The notes beneath the pieces were generated by a model, which had not been told where the DNA came from, did not search any database, and saw only the letters and a list, made by a program, of their open reading frames with translations. Positions 10,546 to 20,570 of a DNA stretch of 40,788 bases are shown here, piece by piece; position 1 is the first letter of the stretch, and each line of letters starts with the position of its first letter. The translations under genes and the position numbers were made by a program. Source of the stretch: JBBABP01 sp041657585. Its GTDB lineage: Bacteria > Patescibacteriota > Gracilibacteria > Absconditabacterales > Absconditicoccaceae. The DNA is taken from assembly GCA_041657585.1 (NCBI GenBank), contig JBBABP010000003.1, positions 1 through 40,788 of the forward strand, written 5' to 3'.

Positions 10546-11400
10546 CTAATTCTTTAAAAAACGAACAGAAAAGAAATAATCATAACGGACATCGTTGCAA
10601 TACCATCCGCTCCCGCCGAAGTATGCATAATTACCATCCGCCAACCAACAGTCCATACATAGATCTACATCATGGAACTCCTCATCGTAAGGATAGCGAC
10701 AACCAGGAAACATGTTTTTTATATATTTTTCTTGAAAATTATTATATTTTTCTTGTTCATCTTTTCATGGTTGTGCATCTATCATTTTTTCTATAACTCA
10801 TTTATTTGCTGGTAATCTATCTTTAAATCACAATCTCGCTACTGCTTTTTCACTAAACAGTTGCTGTCATATTAATTTTTCTGACACTCACGAAACATAT
10901 TCTTTGATATCTCATTGTGGATTTACTTTTACTTTAACGTCTGTTAATTTATATTCTTTTTTCTCTTCGTTCCATATATTTGCTTTTTCTGGAATTATTT
11001 TCCATGTTTCATCTGTTTTTTCTCTATGATTTTTGTCTTCAAACTCTGGAACTTTTTTTTCTGTTTCTTTTGTTTCTTGTTTCTTAAAATTTCAATAGAA
11101 AAAATCTACAGCTTCTTGCATATCTTCTTTAGCTACTTTTTTTGGATCTCAAACTCTTTCGATAACTAATTCTCTGATTTTTTTGTAATCAGCTTTTCTT
11201 GTTTCTGCATGTTTTTTAAAATCTTCAGTTCCTTGTTCTGCTATCATCTCATCATGTAAAAGATTGGTAAGTGCTTTTTTCTGTTTTTCAGAAAGATCAT
11301 TTTTAGAAGAAATTTTATTACGTTCTAATTTTGTAGATTCTTTGTATTCATCATAATATTGTTTTGACTCCAAAGAACTAATTTTAGTAGGCGTTTTCAT
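10546..11400 (-). CDS. Coiled-coil protein with Cys/Trp/Tyr-rich C-terminal cassette, possible DGR target
   Basis: 284 residues. The N-terminal ~200 residues are charged and helical (KISSLESKQYYDEYKE, EKQKKALTNLLHDEM). The last ~55 residues change character: FPGCRYPYDEEFHDVDLC, then CWLADGNYAYFGGSGWYC and a SVRFLKN end. This tail has five glycines, all GGN, and TGG tryptophans, while upstream eight of nine glycines are TGA; it is also more GC-rich. A C-terminal cassette rich in Tyr/Trp/Asn/Gly ending in VRF is what DGR-diversified C-type-lectin-like domains look like, and GC palindromes follow the stop at once. No reverse transcriptase or template repeat is visible in the window, so this is a hypothesis. 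The molecular function is unknown. The start ATG is at 11400. Confidence 0.7.
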
Positions 11401-11630
11401 TGTTGTAAATAAGTGGATAAAATAGAAAGGTAAAAGGGTAAAGGATAAAGGTGAAAGGTAAAAATTTTTCGTCCCTTGTTCCTAGTTCCTTTTCACTAAC
11501 TTAATTATATTCAGATTTTTTTGATTTTGCAAATTTTTATAGAAATAGAACAAAAAAAAACTATTCTTATGTTTTTGTATTTTTAATTATTGACAATATA
11601 ATTATATGGCGAACAATTGCAAGAGGAAAA
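11401..11630. other. Purine-rich low-complexity spacer
   Basis: Upstream of the previous gene, positions 11405-11460 are a run of GGTAAAAGGGTAAAGG-like purine repeats followed by its pyrimidine counterpart (TCCCTTGTTCCTAGTTCC). A similar purine/pyrimidine pair lies at 32975-33090. No gene seen. Confidence 0.6.
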
Positions 11631-13565
11631 TTAAATTTTTTTAACCATATAAGTTCAAATTAATTTATATCAAATTTTTTGATAATATTGTCTAACTCAA
11701 ACTCAAGCTATTACCGAAAGCTTTTTGTAGTTATTATTTTTAGAAATTTTTTCTGCAATTTCCATCAATTGCTTTCAAAATCATTTATGCTGAATTATAG
11801 ATTCATCTTTAATCTTTAATCTTTCAGCTTTCATCTCTTTTACATTTCAGTAAACATGTAATTCTCTAACTATCGCAGTTTCCTCATCTAGACCTTTAAC
11901 GTTATCGCTTTTTACTAATCCCTGTGTTGGCAAAAGCAATCTAACAAATCAATATAAATATCAAAGTTCATCTTCAAAAGAAATAAAATATTCCATTCAC
12001 ACGCTACTTTCATATTTCCTTAAAATCAAATTTACTACATCATTTTCCGTTTTTAGCTTCATGCTTCAAACTTCATGCTTCAAGCTTTCTGCTTTTTGTC
12101 TTATCTCCCTACTCCTCGTATCCAAACTAACAAAATTTCTATAAGATTTTAAATCTGGATTTTTTCATATAACAAAAGTTTGAATTTTATTATTTTTTGC
12201 TTTCAGATTTTTAGATTTTAATTCATATTTAATAAATTGTTTTAAATCCGAAAATAATTTATAATCCGAATAAAGTCTTCAATAAAAGCTTTGTAGCTTT
12301 ATAGCTTTGTGGCTTTTTAGCTTTTTCTTTATTTCATCATGAACAATTTGAGACAAATTAGTTATATTGCTTCAAGCAACAATTTCATTAGCTGGGATAT
12401 CACGAATTAATCTCTTAATCCTTGTATAAGGAGGAATGATTTTAGAAAAAGTTTCTTTAATTAATTTTTTTATATCTTTTGTTTCTAATGGCTTATATTT
12501 TCATTTTTTAAATAAATCAAAAAGCTCTGTTGATGGAATAACAGAAGTAGGATAAAATTTAATTTCATCAGGTTTGATAAAAAAATCTGAATATAATTTT
12601 TCAAAAGTTTCTAAATCTTTTTTATAATTTGATTTATAAAGTCATGGCATTACATGAACACAAAACTTGAATCAATACTGCCTAAGTTTATGAATTGCTA
12701 AACGAAATTGTTGAACGTTATGTCATCTTTTATTTGCTTTCAAAACATCATCAAACATAGATTGAATACCAATTTCTAATCTAGTGACTCAAAGTTGGCG
12801 CCAAAACTTACAATTTTCATCAGTCACATATTCAGGTCTTGTTTCGATTGTCAATCAGATTATTCTATTTTTCGCTTTTTCATTTAATTTTATAGATTCT
12901 TCAATAGTTTTAGGATATTTTATTTTGTCTAAATTTTTCAAAATATATTTAAATTTATTTTCTTCTTCAATTTTTAATTCTCAATTTTTAATTTTTAATT
13001 TTTTTTCATCTATTTCCAATTTATTAAAATTATTACACGCATCATAAAGTCATTTTATAAATCAGATTTTATATTTTTTTGGATATACATCCCAAGTTCA
13101 TCAAAGCACAATCATTTCTATTTTATCAGTTTTATGTCACGTCAAAGTTAAAGAAGTCAATCTATTATAAACTTGTTTAAGTGGATCAAAATGATTTAAT
13201 AATGCCCTCATTGCACCTGGTTCAGATTTTATATAACTTTTTGGCATACTGGGATCATTTGGACAAAAAATACATTTTCAAGGACAAGAAAATGGTTTTG
13301 TAAGAACTTGAATCGCAACTATTCAAGAACTCGACCTTATCGCTCTTTTTTTAAGCACAGATTCTATTTGTAAATTTTTAGAAATTTTTTTTTGTTTCAA
13401 CATTTGACGATAAGTTTTCAAAAGAGAAATATTGGAAGAAATAGTTGATAGTTTATTTTCTTTAGCAAAAAATCTTTTCAGATCTTTGATATCTTCGATT
13501 GTAATATTTTTATTTCATTTGCAGAAATTAATTATCTGAGATATTAATATTTCATAATTAATCAT
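11631..13565 (-). CDS. elp3: tRNA uridine(34) acetyltransferase Elp3 (radical SAM + GNAT)
   Basis: 644 residues. The radical SAM cluster is C94-PGK-C98-IF-C101, followed by PSMPKSYIKSEPGAMRALL, LTGHKTDKIEMIVLGGTW and LEIGIQS, all Elp3-specific. The C-terminus is a GNAT domain (LHVYGNVKEMKAE, GFGKQLMEIAEK, YYQKIGYKLIG). Elp3 installs the carboxymethyl/acetyl-derived modification at wobble U34 of tRNAs; bacterial homologues act without the other Elongator subunits. It is ~100 residues longer than usual: two low-complexity inserts coincide with genomic repeats, KLKSHKAIKLQSF (DNA 12283-12340) and KAESLKHEVGSMKLK (DNA 12056-12110). Arginines in TYRQ, FWRQL and FRLA use CGT or CGC, not CGA. Minus strand, start ATG at 13565. 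Confidence 0.93.
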
Positions 13566-13674
13566 ATATTTTTTATATTGTTTATAAATAGACAACAAAT
13601 ATATTTTTTTCTTTGGAAAAAACAAACAAAATAACTATATATAAAATAATCCATTTATAATTAAAACATTATCA

Positions 13675-13848
13675 ATGGTAACAATAACGTCTAAAAAAAT
13701 TAACAAACAACAACATTTAGCAAACAAAATGCCAAAAAATCCTAGCTTGGATCAAAGAATATTTTGGCACACACAACATTCAAAAAATTGTAAATGTCGC
13801 AAAATGCCAGAAAATTTAATTTTATTAATAAAAAATCAAAAAAAATAA
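13675..13848 (+). CDS. Small Cys-containing hypothetical protein
   Basis: 57 residues with no TGA or CGA codons. It has a basic N-terminus and a compact conserved-looking core, WHTQHSKNCKCRKMPENL, with His and a CxC pair that could bind a metal. It lies 38 nt upstream of the superoxide dismutase gene on the same strand. No family recognised; the gene is supported by length, start position and the coherent C-terminal motif only. Confidence 0.5.
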   Translation: MVTITSKKINKQQHLANKMPKNPSLDQRIFWHTQHSKNCKCRKMPENLILLIKNQKK

Positions 13849-13886
13849 TAATTCATAAAATATTTTAATGTTTTAATCTTTCAACT

Positions 13887-14468
13887 ATGTTCACCTTACT
13901 TCAACTACCTTATAGCTTCAATGCACTTGAACCTTTCATCGATGAACAAACAGTTCAAATTCATTATTTAAAACACCATCAATGATACGTCGACAAACTA
14001 AATTGATTAATAAAATGAACCGAATACGAAAATTCTTCTCTTGAAGAAATTATAAAAAAATCTGAATGAGCAATATTTAATAATGCGGCTCAAATTTGGA
14101 ATCATTCCTTTTACCGAGAATGTATGAAATCTTGATCAATCGACAATCAACCTGAATGAATAATTTTGGAAAAAATTGAAGAAAAACGATGAACTTTTCA
14201 CGATTTCAAAGATGAATTTACAAATTCCGCTGTATGAAATTTCGGTTCATGACGAACTTGGATAGTAAAAAACTCTGATTGAAATATAGAAATTATTAAC
14301 ACAATCAATGCTAACAATCCAATAGTTGAGAATAAAGTGCCACTATTAACTGTTGATATCCGAGAACATGCATATTATTTGAAATATCAAAATCGCAGAA
14401 TAGAATACGTTTCCAATCGACGAAATTTAGTCAATCGAAATAAAATTGAGGAAAATTTTAATAAATAA
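13887..14468 (+). CDS. sodB: Superoxide dismutase, Fe/Mn family
   Basis: 193 residues, full length. Metal ligands are H26 (IHYLKHHQGYV), H73 (WNHSFY), D157 and H161 (LTVDI-W-EHAYY). FNNAAQIWNHSFY and NFGSG-W-TWIVKNSDGN are diagnostic. Five or more positions that are Trp in the family (after NHSFY, in SGWTW, in VWEHAYY and in the C-terminal ALVNW helix) are CGA here (for example 14115, 14253, 14361); read as Arg the active-site environment would be destroyed, so CGA=Trp. It disproportionates superoxide in the cytoplasm. Iron or manganese preference cannot be decided. The leader is a T-rich stretch without Shine-Dalgarno. Confidence 0.95.
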
Positions 14469-14476
14469 TTTTCATA

Positions 14477-14845
14477 ATGGACTCTAGTGAACAAAATTTT
14501 TATAACAAATCACTTTGAGATCAATGAGAAGAAATAGTTTCTCAACATTATAAAAATGCTGGATATATTTTTATACAAAAAAAATTTACAATTCAATGAT
14601 GAGAATTAGATTTAATTTTTTTCAGTTCTGATAAAAATGAAATGATTTTCATAGAAGTGAAAGCGATAGACAACACAGAGGATATTTTTTGATATTTGAC
14701 TAAAAAAAAATTATCAACACTCAAAAGAACAATAGAATATTACTTGTATCAAAATCACATAAAAAATAAATTAATCAGACTTGACGTCGTGTTTGTTAAA
14801 AACAACAAAATAATAGAAATCTACGAAAACGTCACAAATAACTAG
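14477..14845 (+). CDS. YraN/UPF0102 endonuclease-like protein
   Basis: 122 residues. GDQGEEIVSQHYKNAGY at the N-terminus, GGELDLIFF and MIFIEVKAI reproduce the UPF0102 pattern G-E..A..yL...G, GEIDLI and F-V-EVK, which is a restriction-endonuclease-like fold with an E/D/ExK centre. The family is thought to act in DNA processing, with no settled role. It begins 8 nt after the sodB stop codon and is probably in the same transcript. Confidence 0.85.
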
Positions 14846-14932
14846 TTAAAAAAATAATATCCAAAAAATAATAAATGGTCAATTTTACTGTATGAGAAAT
14901 TTATTTTAATATTAAATTCAATATTAAACTGA

Positions 14933-14971
14933 ACAAACCGACTGGGTCCCATTTATGGGAAGGAGGTTTGT
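14933..14971 (+). ncRNA. Candidate structured RNA element (nested hairpin)
   Basis: Outer stem ACAAACC (14933-14939) with GGTTTGT (14965-14971) encloses an inner stem TCCCAT/ATGGGA (14947-14960). It could be a terminator-like or sRNA structure; it does not match the SRP, RNase P or tmRNA core that I can recognise, and no T run follows. Confidence 0.35.
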
Positions 14972-15019
14972 CCGTCTATCTAACGTGATTGAAGATAATC
15001 AATAGAATACTAAAATTGA

Positions 15020-15074
15020 CTAGACATTTTTGCTTACTTTTTGGGGCAATGCCAAAAAGTAAGTCTGCGAAGCA
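15020..15074 (+). repeat. 55-bp dispersed hairpin repeat, copy 1
   Basis: Contains the inverted repeat CTTACTTTTTGG / CCAAAAAGTAAG around GGCAATG, then TCTGCGAAGCA. The second copy (39788-39842) has 53 of 55 identical bases. Confidence 0.9.
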
Positions 15075-15098
15075 CATTTTGTTTCTGCGAAACATATT

Positions 15099-15569
15099 TT
15101 AATTAAGTTTATTGGCAATATAAGCCAAAGCCAAAGCGTCAGCCGCATCAGCAAACTCAGGAAAATTTACTAATCAATAAAGTTTCATAACACAATTTTG
15201 AACTAATTTTTTTTCAGCTTTTGCATTTCAAGTGACAAATTTTTTTAATTGTATTGGAGCAAATTCTTTGATCTTCATTCAATTTTTCAAAAACAACATA
15301 ATCAATGCTCACCTAACGCCATAAACAAATTCAGCATTAGACTGATTAAATTTTGTAAAAAATAATTTTTCGATTCAAACAATTTTAATTTTATATTTTT
15401 TTATTAACTGCTCAAAAAAATCATAAATCTTTTTTATTCTTTCGAATTGATCAATTCTCGTTGGAGATTTTTGGTCAAGAAATAAAATACCAGAATCAAT
15501 TATTGATAAGTCTGACTTTATCAAAGCATATCATAATTTTCTAATTCAAGGATCTATGCCTAAAATCAT
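15099..15569 (-). CDS. ruvC: Holliday junction resolvase RuvC
   Basis: 156 residues. MILGIDPGIRKLGYALI (catalytic D6), VGIEKLFF (catalytic Glu) and FPEFADAADALALAYI (the C-terminal Asp pair) are the four acidic residues of RuvC. It cuts Holliday junctions symmetrically together with RuvAB. The start ATG overlaps the last 10 nt of the methionine aminopeptidase gene, so the two are one transcript. Length is close to the usual ~160-170. Confidence 0.95.
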
Positions 15570-16345
15570 ATATTTTCTGTTATTCAAGATAAAATTTCAT
15601 ATCAATTTTTTGTAATTAAAATTGTGTATTCCCATTGAGCTCACAAATCTCAATTTTTACAATAAAGATTCCAATTATTTCAAGGTTTAGAAATAAAATC
15701 ATTTGAAGTAACCGCAGTTATTGGCTCCATAGCCAAAACCATTCAGCTTTGAAATTTAATTTTTTTTGTGTCTGGATGCGGACAGTTATAAACGTATGGC
15801 CTTTCATGAACCTTAACTCCAACTCAATGTCACGTTAACTTTTCCAAAACAGAGAATCAATTTTTTTTCATGTGATCAAAAACAGCTTTTGAATAATGAT
15901 AAATTTCTCATCAATTTTTAATATTTTCAATGCCAATATCCAAAGATTCCTTAGTACTTTTCATCAATTTATGTGCTAATGGATTAGCTAATTCTCAACC
16001 AATAACAACACTTACGGCAGAATCTGAAATTCATCAATTATAATTTATTCAACAATCAATTTTCAACAAATCTCAATTTTTCAAAACATAATCATCAGGA
16101 ATTCAATGCACTACGCAATCATTTACAGAAAGACACAAATTTGCCGGATATCAATTATATCATTTAAATGCTCATTTCAAATTATTTTTTTTCAAAAAAT
16201 CTTCAGCAATAAATTCTAATTCTATCAATGAAATTCAAGCTTTAGATTTGGCGTGAATTTTGAGCAAAAGCTGATTTAAATATTTTCCAGATTCCCTAAT
16301 ATTAAAAATCTGATTTTGATTTTTGATTATAATTTCATTTTGCAT
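15560..16345 (-). CDS. map: Methionine aminopeptidase, type I
   Basis: 261 residues. CLSVNDCVVHGIPDD contains the substrate-positioning His; KIDCGINYNGGISDSAVS contains both Asp ligands; GHGVGVKVHERPYV has the metal-binding His of the GHGxG motif; AMEPITAV and QWEYTILI have the Glu ligands. It removes the initiator Met cotranslationally. Type I because no large insert is present. No zinc-binding N-terminal extension. Its 3' end overlaps ruvC by 10 nt. Many of the glycines, including those of the active-site loops, are TGA. Confidence 0.95.
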
Positions 16346-16436
16346 AATTTAATTTTGCTGTCGTAAAATTTTCTTATACAATAATTATTATATATAATTA
16401 CTGCCAAAAATAAAGCGAATTAAAATAAATATTTAA

Positions 16437-16510
16437 GATTGCTTCGTCATAAAAAACTCCCTGCCTACCGCAGGCACAGGCTCGCCTACCGCAGGCAGGC
16501 TCGCAATGAC
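16437..16510. repeat. Hairpin repeat GATTGCTTCGTCAT...GCAATGAC with internal CCTACCGCAGGC palindromes
   Basis: The ends GATTGC and GCAATGAC pair partly, and the middle carries two CTACCGCAGGC units. GC-rich island in the divergent spacer between map and pheT, related to the palindromes at 7169 and 32374. Confidence 0.75.
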
Positions 16511-16609
16511 TAAATTTTGACTTTGAAAATGATTTTCTCTTTTTTTTTATCCAGATTTCATTATTTATAAGTTATAAAATGTTTTTTTAGTTTGATAAAT
16601 TTTTTTGTA

Positions 16610-19186
16610 ATGAAATATTCTTTTCCTATTTTAAAAAAATTTATATCCGTGAATGATAACATAGAAAATATATCTAAAAATCTGATTTTAAAAACAGTTG
16701 AGATTGAAAATATTGAAAAAAGAGAAATTGATAATTTGATAGTTATTGGTCTTGTAAATAAATGTCAAAGACACACAGACGCAGACAAATTAAATGTTTG
16801 TGAAGTTAATTGTTGAGATAAATGAACATATCAAATTATTTGCGGTTGAGAAAATGTTAGAGAATGAATTTTCGTTCCTGTTGCTTTGCCATGAACCTTT
16901 TTTCCAAAAGAATGAATAAAAATAGAAAAAAGAAAAATGAGATGAATAGAGTCAAACGGAATGATTTGTAGCAAACAAGAACTTGGCATCAATGAAGATT
17001 TGGAAAAACATAATATACGAGATATCAAAGAAGATTTGGACGATATAAATGAATCTGATTTGTGAAAATCATTAAATAAAAAATATCCATGGATAGAATC
17101 TCAGATAATCGAAGTAGATAACAAAGGACTTACAAATAGACCAGATTTAACATGACATTTTGGAATTGCTTGTGAATTAAATGCAATATATAATAAAATT
17201 TCAGAGGTTGCAAAGGTTTCAAAAGTTGCAAAGGTTTTAAAAGAAAAAGAAAGTAAAGAAAAAAAAGAAGAAAAAATCTGATGAATAATTTTTAATAAGA
17301 TTGTCGATTATTATAAACAATTTAAAGATGTAAATATTTTTGAAATTTTAGATAATAGTAAAAAAATAGATAGAAAAGTCATAAGCGAAACGGATGGTTT
17401 GAATACATATCTTTTGATGGAAATAAAAAATGTAAAAATAAATCCATCTTGATTTTTTACAAGATTACAAATGCTGGATCTATGATCCAATCCAAGAAAT
17501 AATCGAGTAGATTTTTCTAATTTGTTTATGATAACAACGTGACAGCCAATACATTTTTTTGATGCAGATAAAGTTGATGGAGATATTATTGTTAGAAATG
17601 CAAAAGATGGAGAAATATTTGTAGATTTGTTTGAAACTAAACATATTTTGAAATCAAGCGACATCGTAATTGCAGATAAAAATAAAATTCTTGCATTAGC
17701 TTGAGTTGTCGGTTGATTGGAAAGTGGAGTAAATGAAAACACAAAAAATATACTGGTTGAAATTGCTAATTTCGATCCTGTCGCTGTTAGAAAAACTTGA
17801 ACAAGATTGGGACTCAGAACTGATGCCGAACTTAGATTTGAAAAAAACATTAATCCATTATTCAGCTTATATTGTTTAATTTTGTTTTTGGATGAATTGA
17901 AATATTACAAAAAAGATTTAGGTGAATTTGAAATGTGATGAATTAGTCACTACTTAAGTGATAAATTGAAAACAATGAAGCCAAAAAAAATTGAAATTGA
18001 TTTCCAAAAAATGTCAGAATTTATTTTTGGAAAAAATATCGAATGAATAAAAGACGAAGCTAAAAACATCTTGGAATGACTTGGATTTGAAATTAAATGA
18101 GAATCTTGCACTCCTCCAATTCGAAGATGACCAAACGATATAAATATTGCTCAAGATATTTATGAAGAAGTTGGAAGAATTTATTGATACGAAAAAATAG
18201 AAAATATGCCTTTGATGAGTGAAATAAAAAATGCTGAATACACACCTTATGTTTGATTAAATAGAAAAATTGAAGAAGTTTTGGTAAGAAATCTAAATTG
18301 CGACCATACAGAAACTTATCCTTGGATATCAGAAAAAACATTAAATATTTTTTGAGTAGAAAAAAATAATTTATATACTATCCAAAATCCAATCAATCCA
18401 GAATTAGTATATCTTAGAGATTGTATGTCTTATTGATTACTTTCACATACCAGCAAAAATAGTAAATTTTTCGATAAATTCAAAATATTTGATATTGGAA
18501 AAGTTTGGGAAAAAACTGATATTAAAATTAATTCTGATTTAAAATTCGCAGATGAATTTGTTTGAGAAGAGTGAGAAATATGAGTAATGATTTATCAAAA
18601 AGAAATAAAAAATCGGAATGATGATCCAATTTTGGAAGCCAAACAAATGATAAAAATAATTTGCAAAGAATTATGATTGAGTTGAAAAATAGACTTTAAA
18701 AAAACTGACCGCAAAAGTTATCATCCAAAAAAACAAGCAGATATAATTTACGAATGAAAAAAAATCTGATTTTTGTGATCTATTCATCCAATTATTTTGA
18801 AAGATTTTAAATTGTCTGAAAATGCTTGAGTAGTTTATTTAAGTTTGGAAATGAATCAGCTTTTGGATGTTTTGAAAAATCAAAAAGATATTGTCTATAC
18901 TTACGAATCTTTGCAAGATCAAATAATTTATAGAGATCTTTGTTTTGTAATAGATGAAAATAAAACGTTTGAAGTAATTTTGGATGCAATAAATGAAATT
19001 GCAGACGTGAAAAATATTGAAGTTTTTGATCTTTATGAATGAAAAAATCTCGGTGAAGGAAAAAAATCTATTTCATTAAAAATTAAAATGACATGAGACG
19101 GAACTATGACAACGGAAATGATAAATGAAGTAATGAAAAAATGTATTCAAAAAGCTGAATGAGTTGGTGGTAAATTGAGAGAGTAA
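16610..19186 (+). CDS. pheT: Phenylalanyl-tRNA synthetase beta subunit
   Basis: 858 residues. Order of domains: N-terminal B1 with the tRNA-binding OB fold (RHTDADKLNVCEV, residues ~40-150), B3/B4 editing region (NNRVDFSNLFMITTGQP, HFFDADK), ALAGVVGG and LRTDAELRFEKN, B5 and catalytic-like core (DIYEEVGRIYGYEKIENMP), and a C-terminal FDX-ACB anticodon-binding domain. It pairs with PheS to charge tRNA-Phe, but pheS is not adjacent. A Lys/Val/Glu-rich insert (SEVAKVSKVAKVLKEKES) after the B1 region is encoded by the AAAGGTTTCAAAAG repeat. ATG 16610 was chosen; a TTG at 16592 is in frame. TGA is Gly at dozens of positions. Confidence 0.95.
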
Positions 19187-19336
19187 AAATAGACCAAATT
19201 TCCCCTTGCATTCTCCAAACTTAATCTTATACTCCCACTCAGAGTAAGACAAACAAAGACAATTGTCTTTGTGTAATGTCTTTACGCTTGCTAAGGCAAC
19301 GCCACTCTATTTTTATTTAATACCCTATTTTTATAA
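19187..19336. promoter_or_regulatory. Long leader of the cold-shock gene with 20-bp palindrome
   Basis: 150-nt spacer before the cold-shock gene. Positions 19253-19272 are a perfect palindrome (ACAAAGACAATTGTCTTTGT). It may be a pheT terminator or part of a structured cold-shock mRNA leader; no Shine-Dalgarno precedes the ATG at 19337. Confidence 0.45.
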
Positions 19337-19540
19337 ATGACAACAGGTACAGTTAAATTTTTCAATGCTATGAAAAATTTTTGATTCATCACTCCAGAGG
19401 ATTGATCTAAAGACGTTTTTGTTCATGGTTCACAAGTAAGTTGAGCTATCAGAGAATGAGATGAAGTTGAATTCACAGTTTGAGAATGAAAAAAATGACC
19501 AGAAGCACAAGAAGTTAGAGCTATAGGACAAGCAAAATAA
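19337..19540 (+). CDS. Cold-shock protein (CspA family)
   Basis: 67 residues, the full length of a CSP. GTVKFFNAMKNFGFITPEDG carries RNP1 (K-N-F-G-F-I) and DVFVHGSQV carries RNP2; the rest is DEVEFTVGEGKKGPEAQEV. Compared with K-G-F-G-F-I, the usual Gly in RNP1 is Asn. It binds single-stranded RNA/DNA and acts as an RNA chaperone. Confidence 0.95.
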
Positions 19541-19645
19541 GTCTATAGAAGCACAAACAAAAATTTAGAAATGCTTCTTAATTGGATTTAAAAAAAAATT
19601 TAATATTATTCAGAATAATATTTAAAGTTTTTTAAAGAATTAGTA

Positions 19646-20470
19646 ATGAATTTGTTTGATGCACACACTCATTTAAACTCAGAAATTTTATTTCCAGATC
19701 GACAAATTTATTTAAATAAATTTATTGAAAACGGATGAAAATGATTGATAAATGTGTGAGCTAGTGATTACTTTAATCAAAAAGGAATACAAATAGCAAA
19801 AAGCTTCAATCAAACACAACAAAACTATTGTCTTGTAAAATCCACTTTGTGATATCATCCAGAAGAATGTTCTCAAGGGATTATCACAGAAACAAATCTA
19901 AAAGCAAAGATAAATCAGATCTCTGATTTGTTTTTGCAAAACCAAAAATATATAGTAGCTATATGAGAATGTGGGATAGATCTGCATTATCCTGAAGCAA
20001 AAACAAAATTAACTTTACAAAAAAAAATATTTGCTTTACAGTGTGATTTAGCACAAGAGTTAAATTTACCATTGATTGTACATTCTAGAGATTGATTTGA
20101 GGAAACTTTGGATGTTTTGAAAAATTATAAAAACTTAAAAATTTATTTTCATTGTCGAGGATATTGAGTTGATAAAATAAAAGAATTAAAAAAAATCTGA
20201 TTAAAAAATTTATTTATCTGATTTTGTGGTAATGTGAGTTACAAAAAAGCTAACAGTCTACGTGAAAGTTTGAAAGAAACAGACTTGGATCAATTATTAT
20301 TGGAAACTGACGCACCATGGTTATCTCCACAAATTGTGAGATGACAACAAAATGAGCCCGCAAATATAAAATATATTTATGATTTTGTTTCAGATTTTTT
20401 AAATATCAAAAAAGAAATATTGGCAAATAAATTAGAGAAAAATTTCAAGAAAATGTATGAAAAGCTATAG
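19646..20470 (+). CDS. tatD: TatD-family metal-dependent DNase
   Basis: 274 residues. FDAHTHLN (metal-binding HxH), STLGYHPEE, VAIGECGIDLHYPE (Glu ligand), LPLIVHSRDG (His) , KIYFHC and LLLETDAPWLSP (Asp ligand) are all in order. A TIM-barrel hydrolase implicated in 3'-5' exonuclease repair and DNA degradation. The segment after FHC reads W-GYG (CGA as Trp) where FSG is common. The stop codon TAG lies within a copy of the AAAGCTATAGAAAGC repeat. Confidence 0.93.
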
Positions 20471-20568
20471 AAAGCTAAGAAAGCATTAAAAGCCATAGAA
20501 AGCAAGAAAGTTATTTGAGGCTAATTGCTTTGTAGCTTTGTAGCCTTTGTAGCCTTTGAAACTTTCTA
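20461..20568. repeat. AAAGC-type repeat between convergent genes, probable bidirectional terminator
   Basis: Left part AAAGCTATAGAAAGC and similar; right part GCTTTGTAGCTTTGTAGCC is its rough complement, so the transcript from either side can fold back on itself. It starts within the tatD stop region and ends 3 bases before the stop of the ATPase gene. Confidence 0.7.
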
Positions 20569-20570
20569 TT

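Larger units (their letters stand above)
14846..15098. other. Convergent spacer with hairpins and repeat
   Basis: Between yraN and ruvC (convergent). Holds an AT palindrome (14908-14927), a nested hairpin (14933-14971) and one copy of a 55-bp repeat (15020-15074), all listed separately. No gene seen. Confidence 0.6.

Noticed and set aside
10546..11400. Confirmed DGR with reverse transcriptase
   Set aside because: No RT, Avd or template repeat was found in this window, so only the target-like features are reported.
14933..14971. SRP RNA domain
   Set aside because: It has a GGAAGGA string but lacks the paired internal loops of the SRP core.
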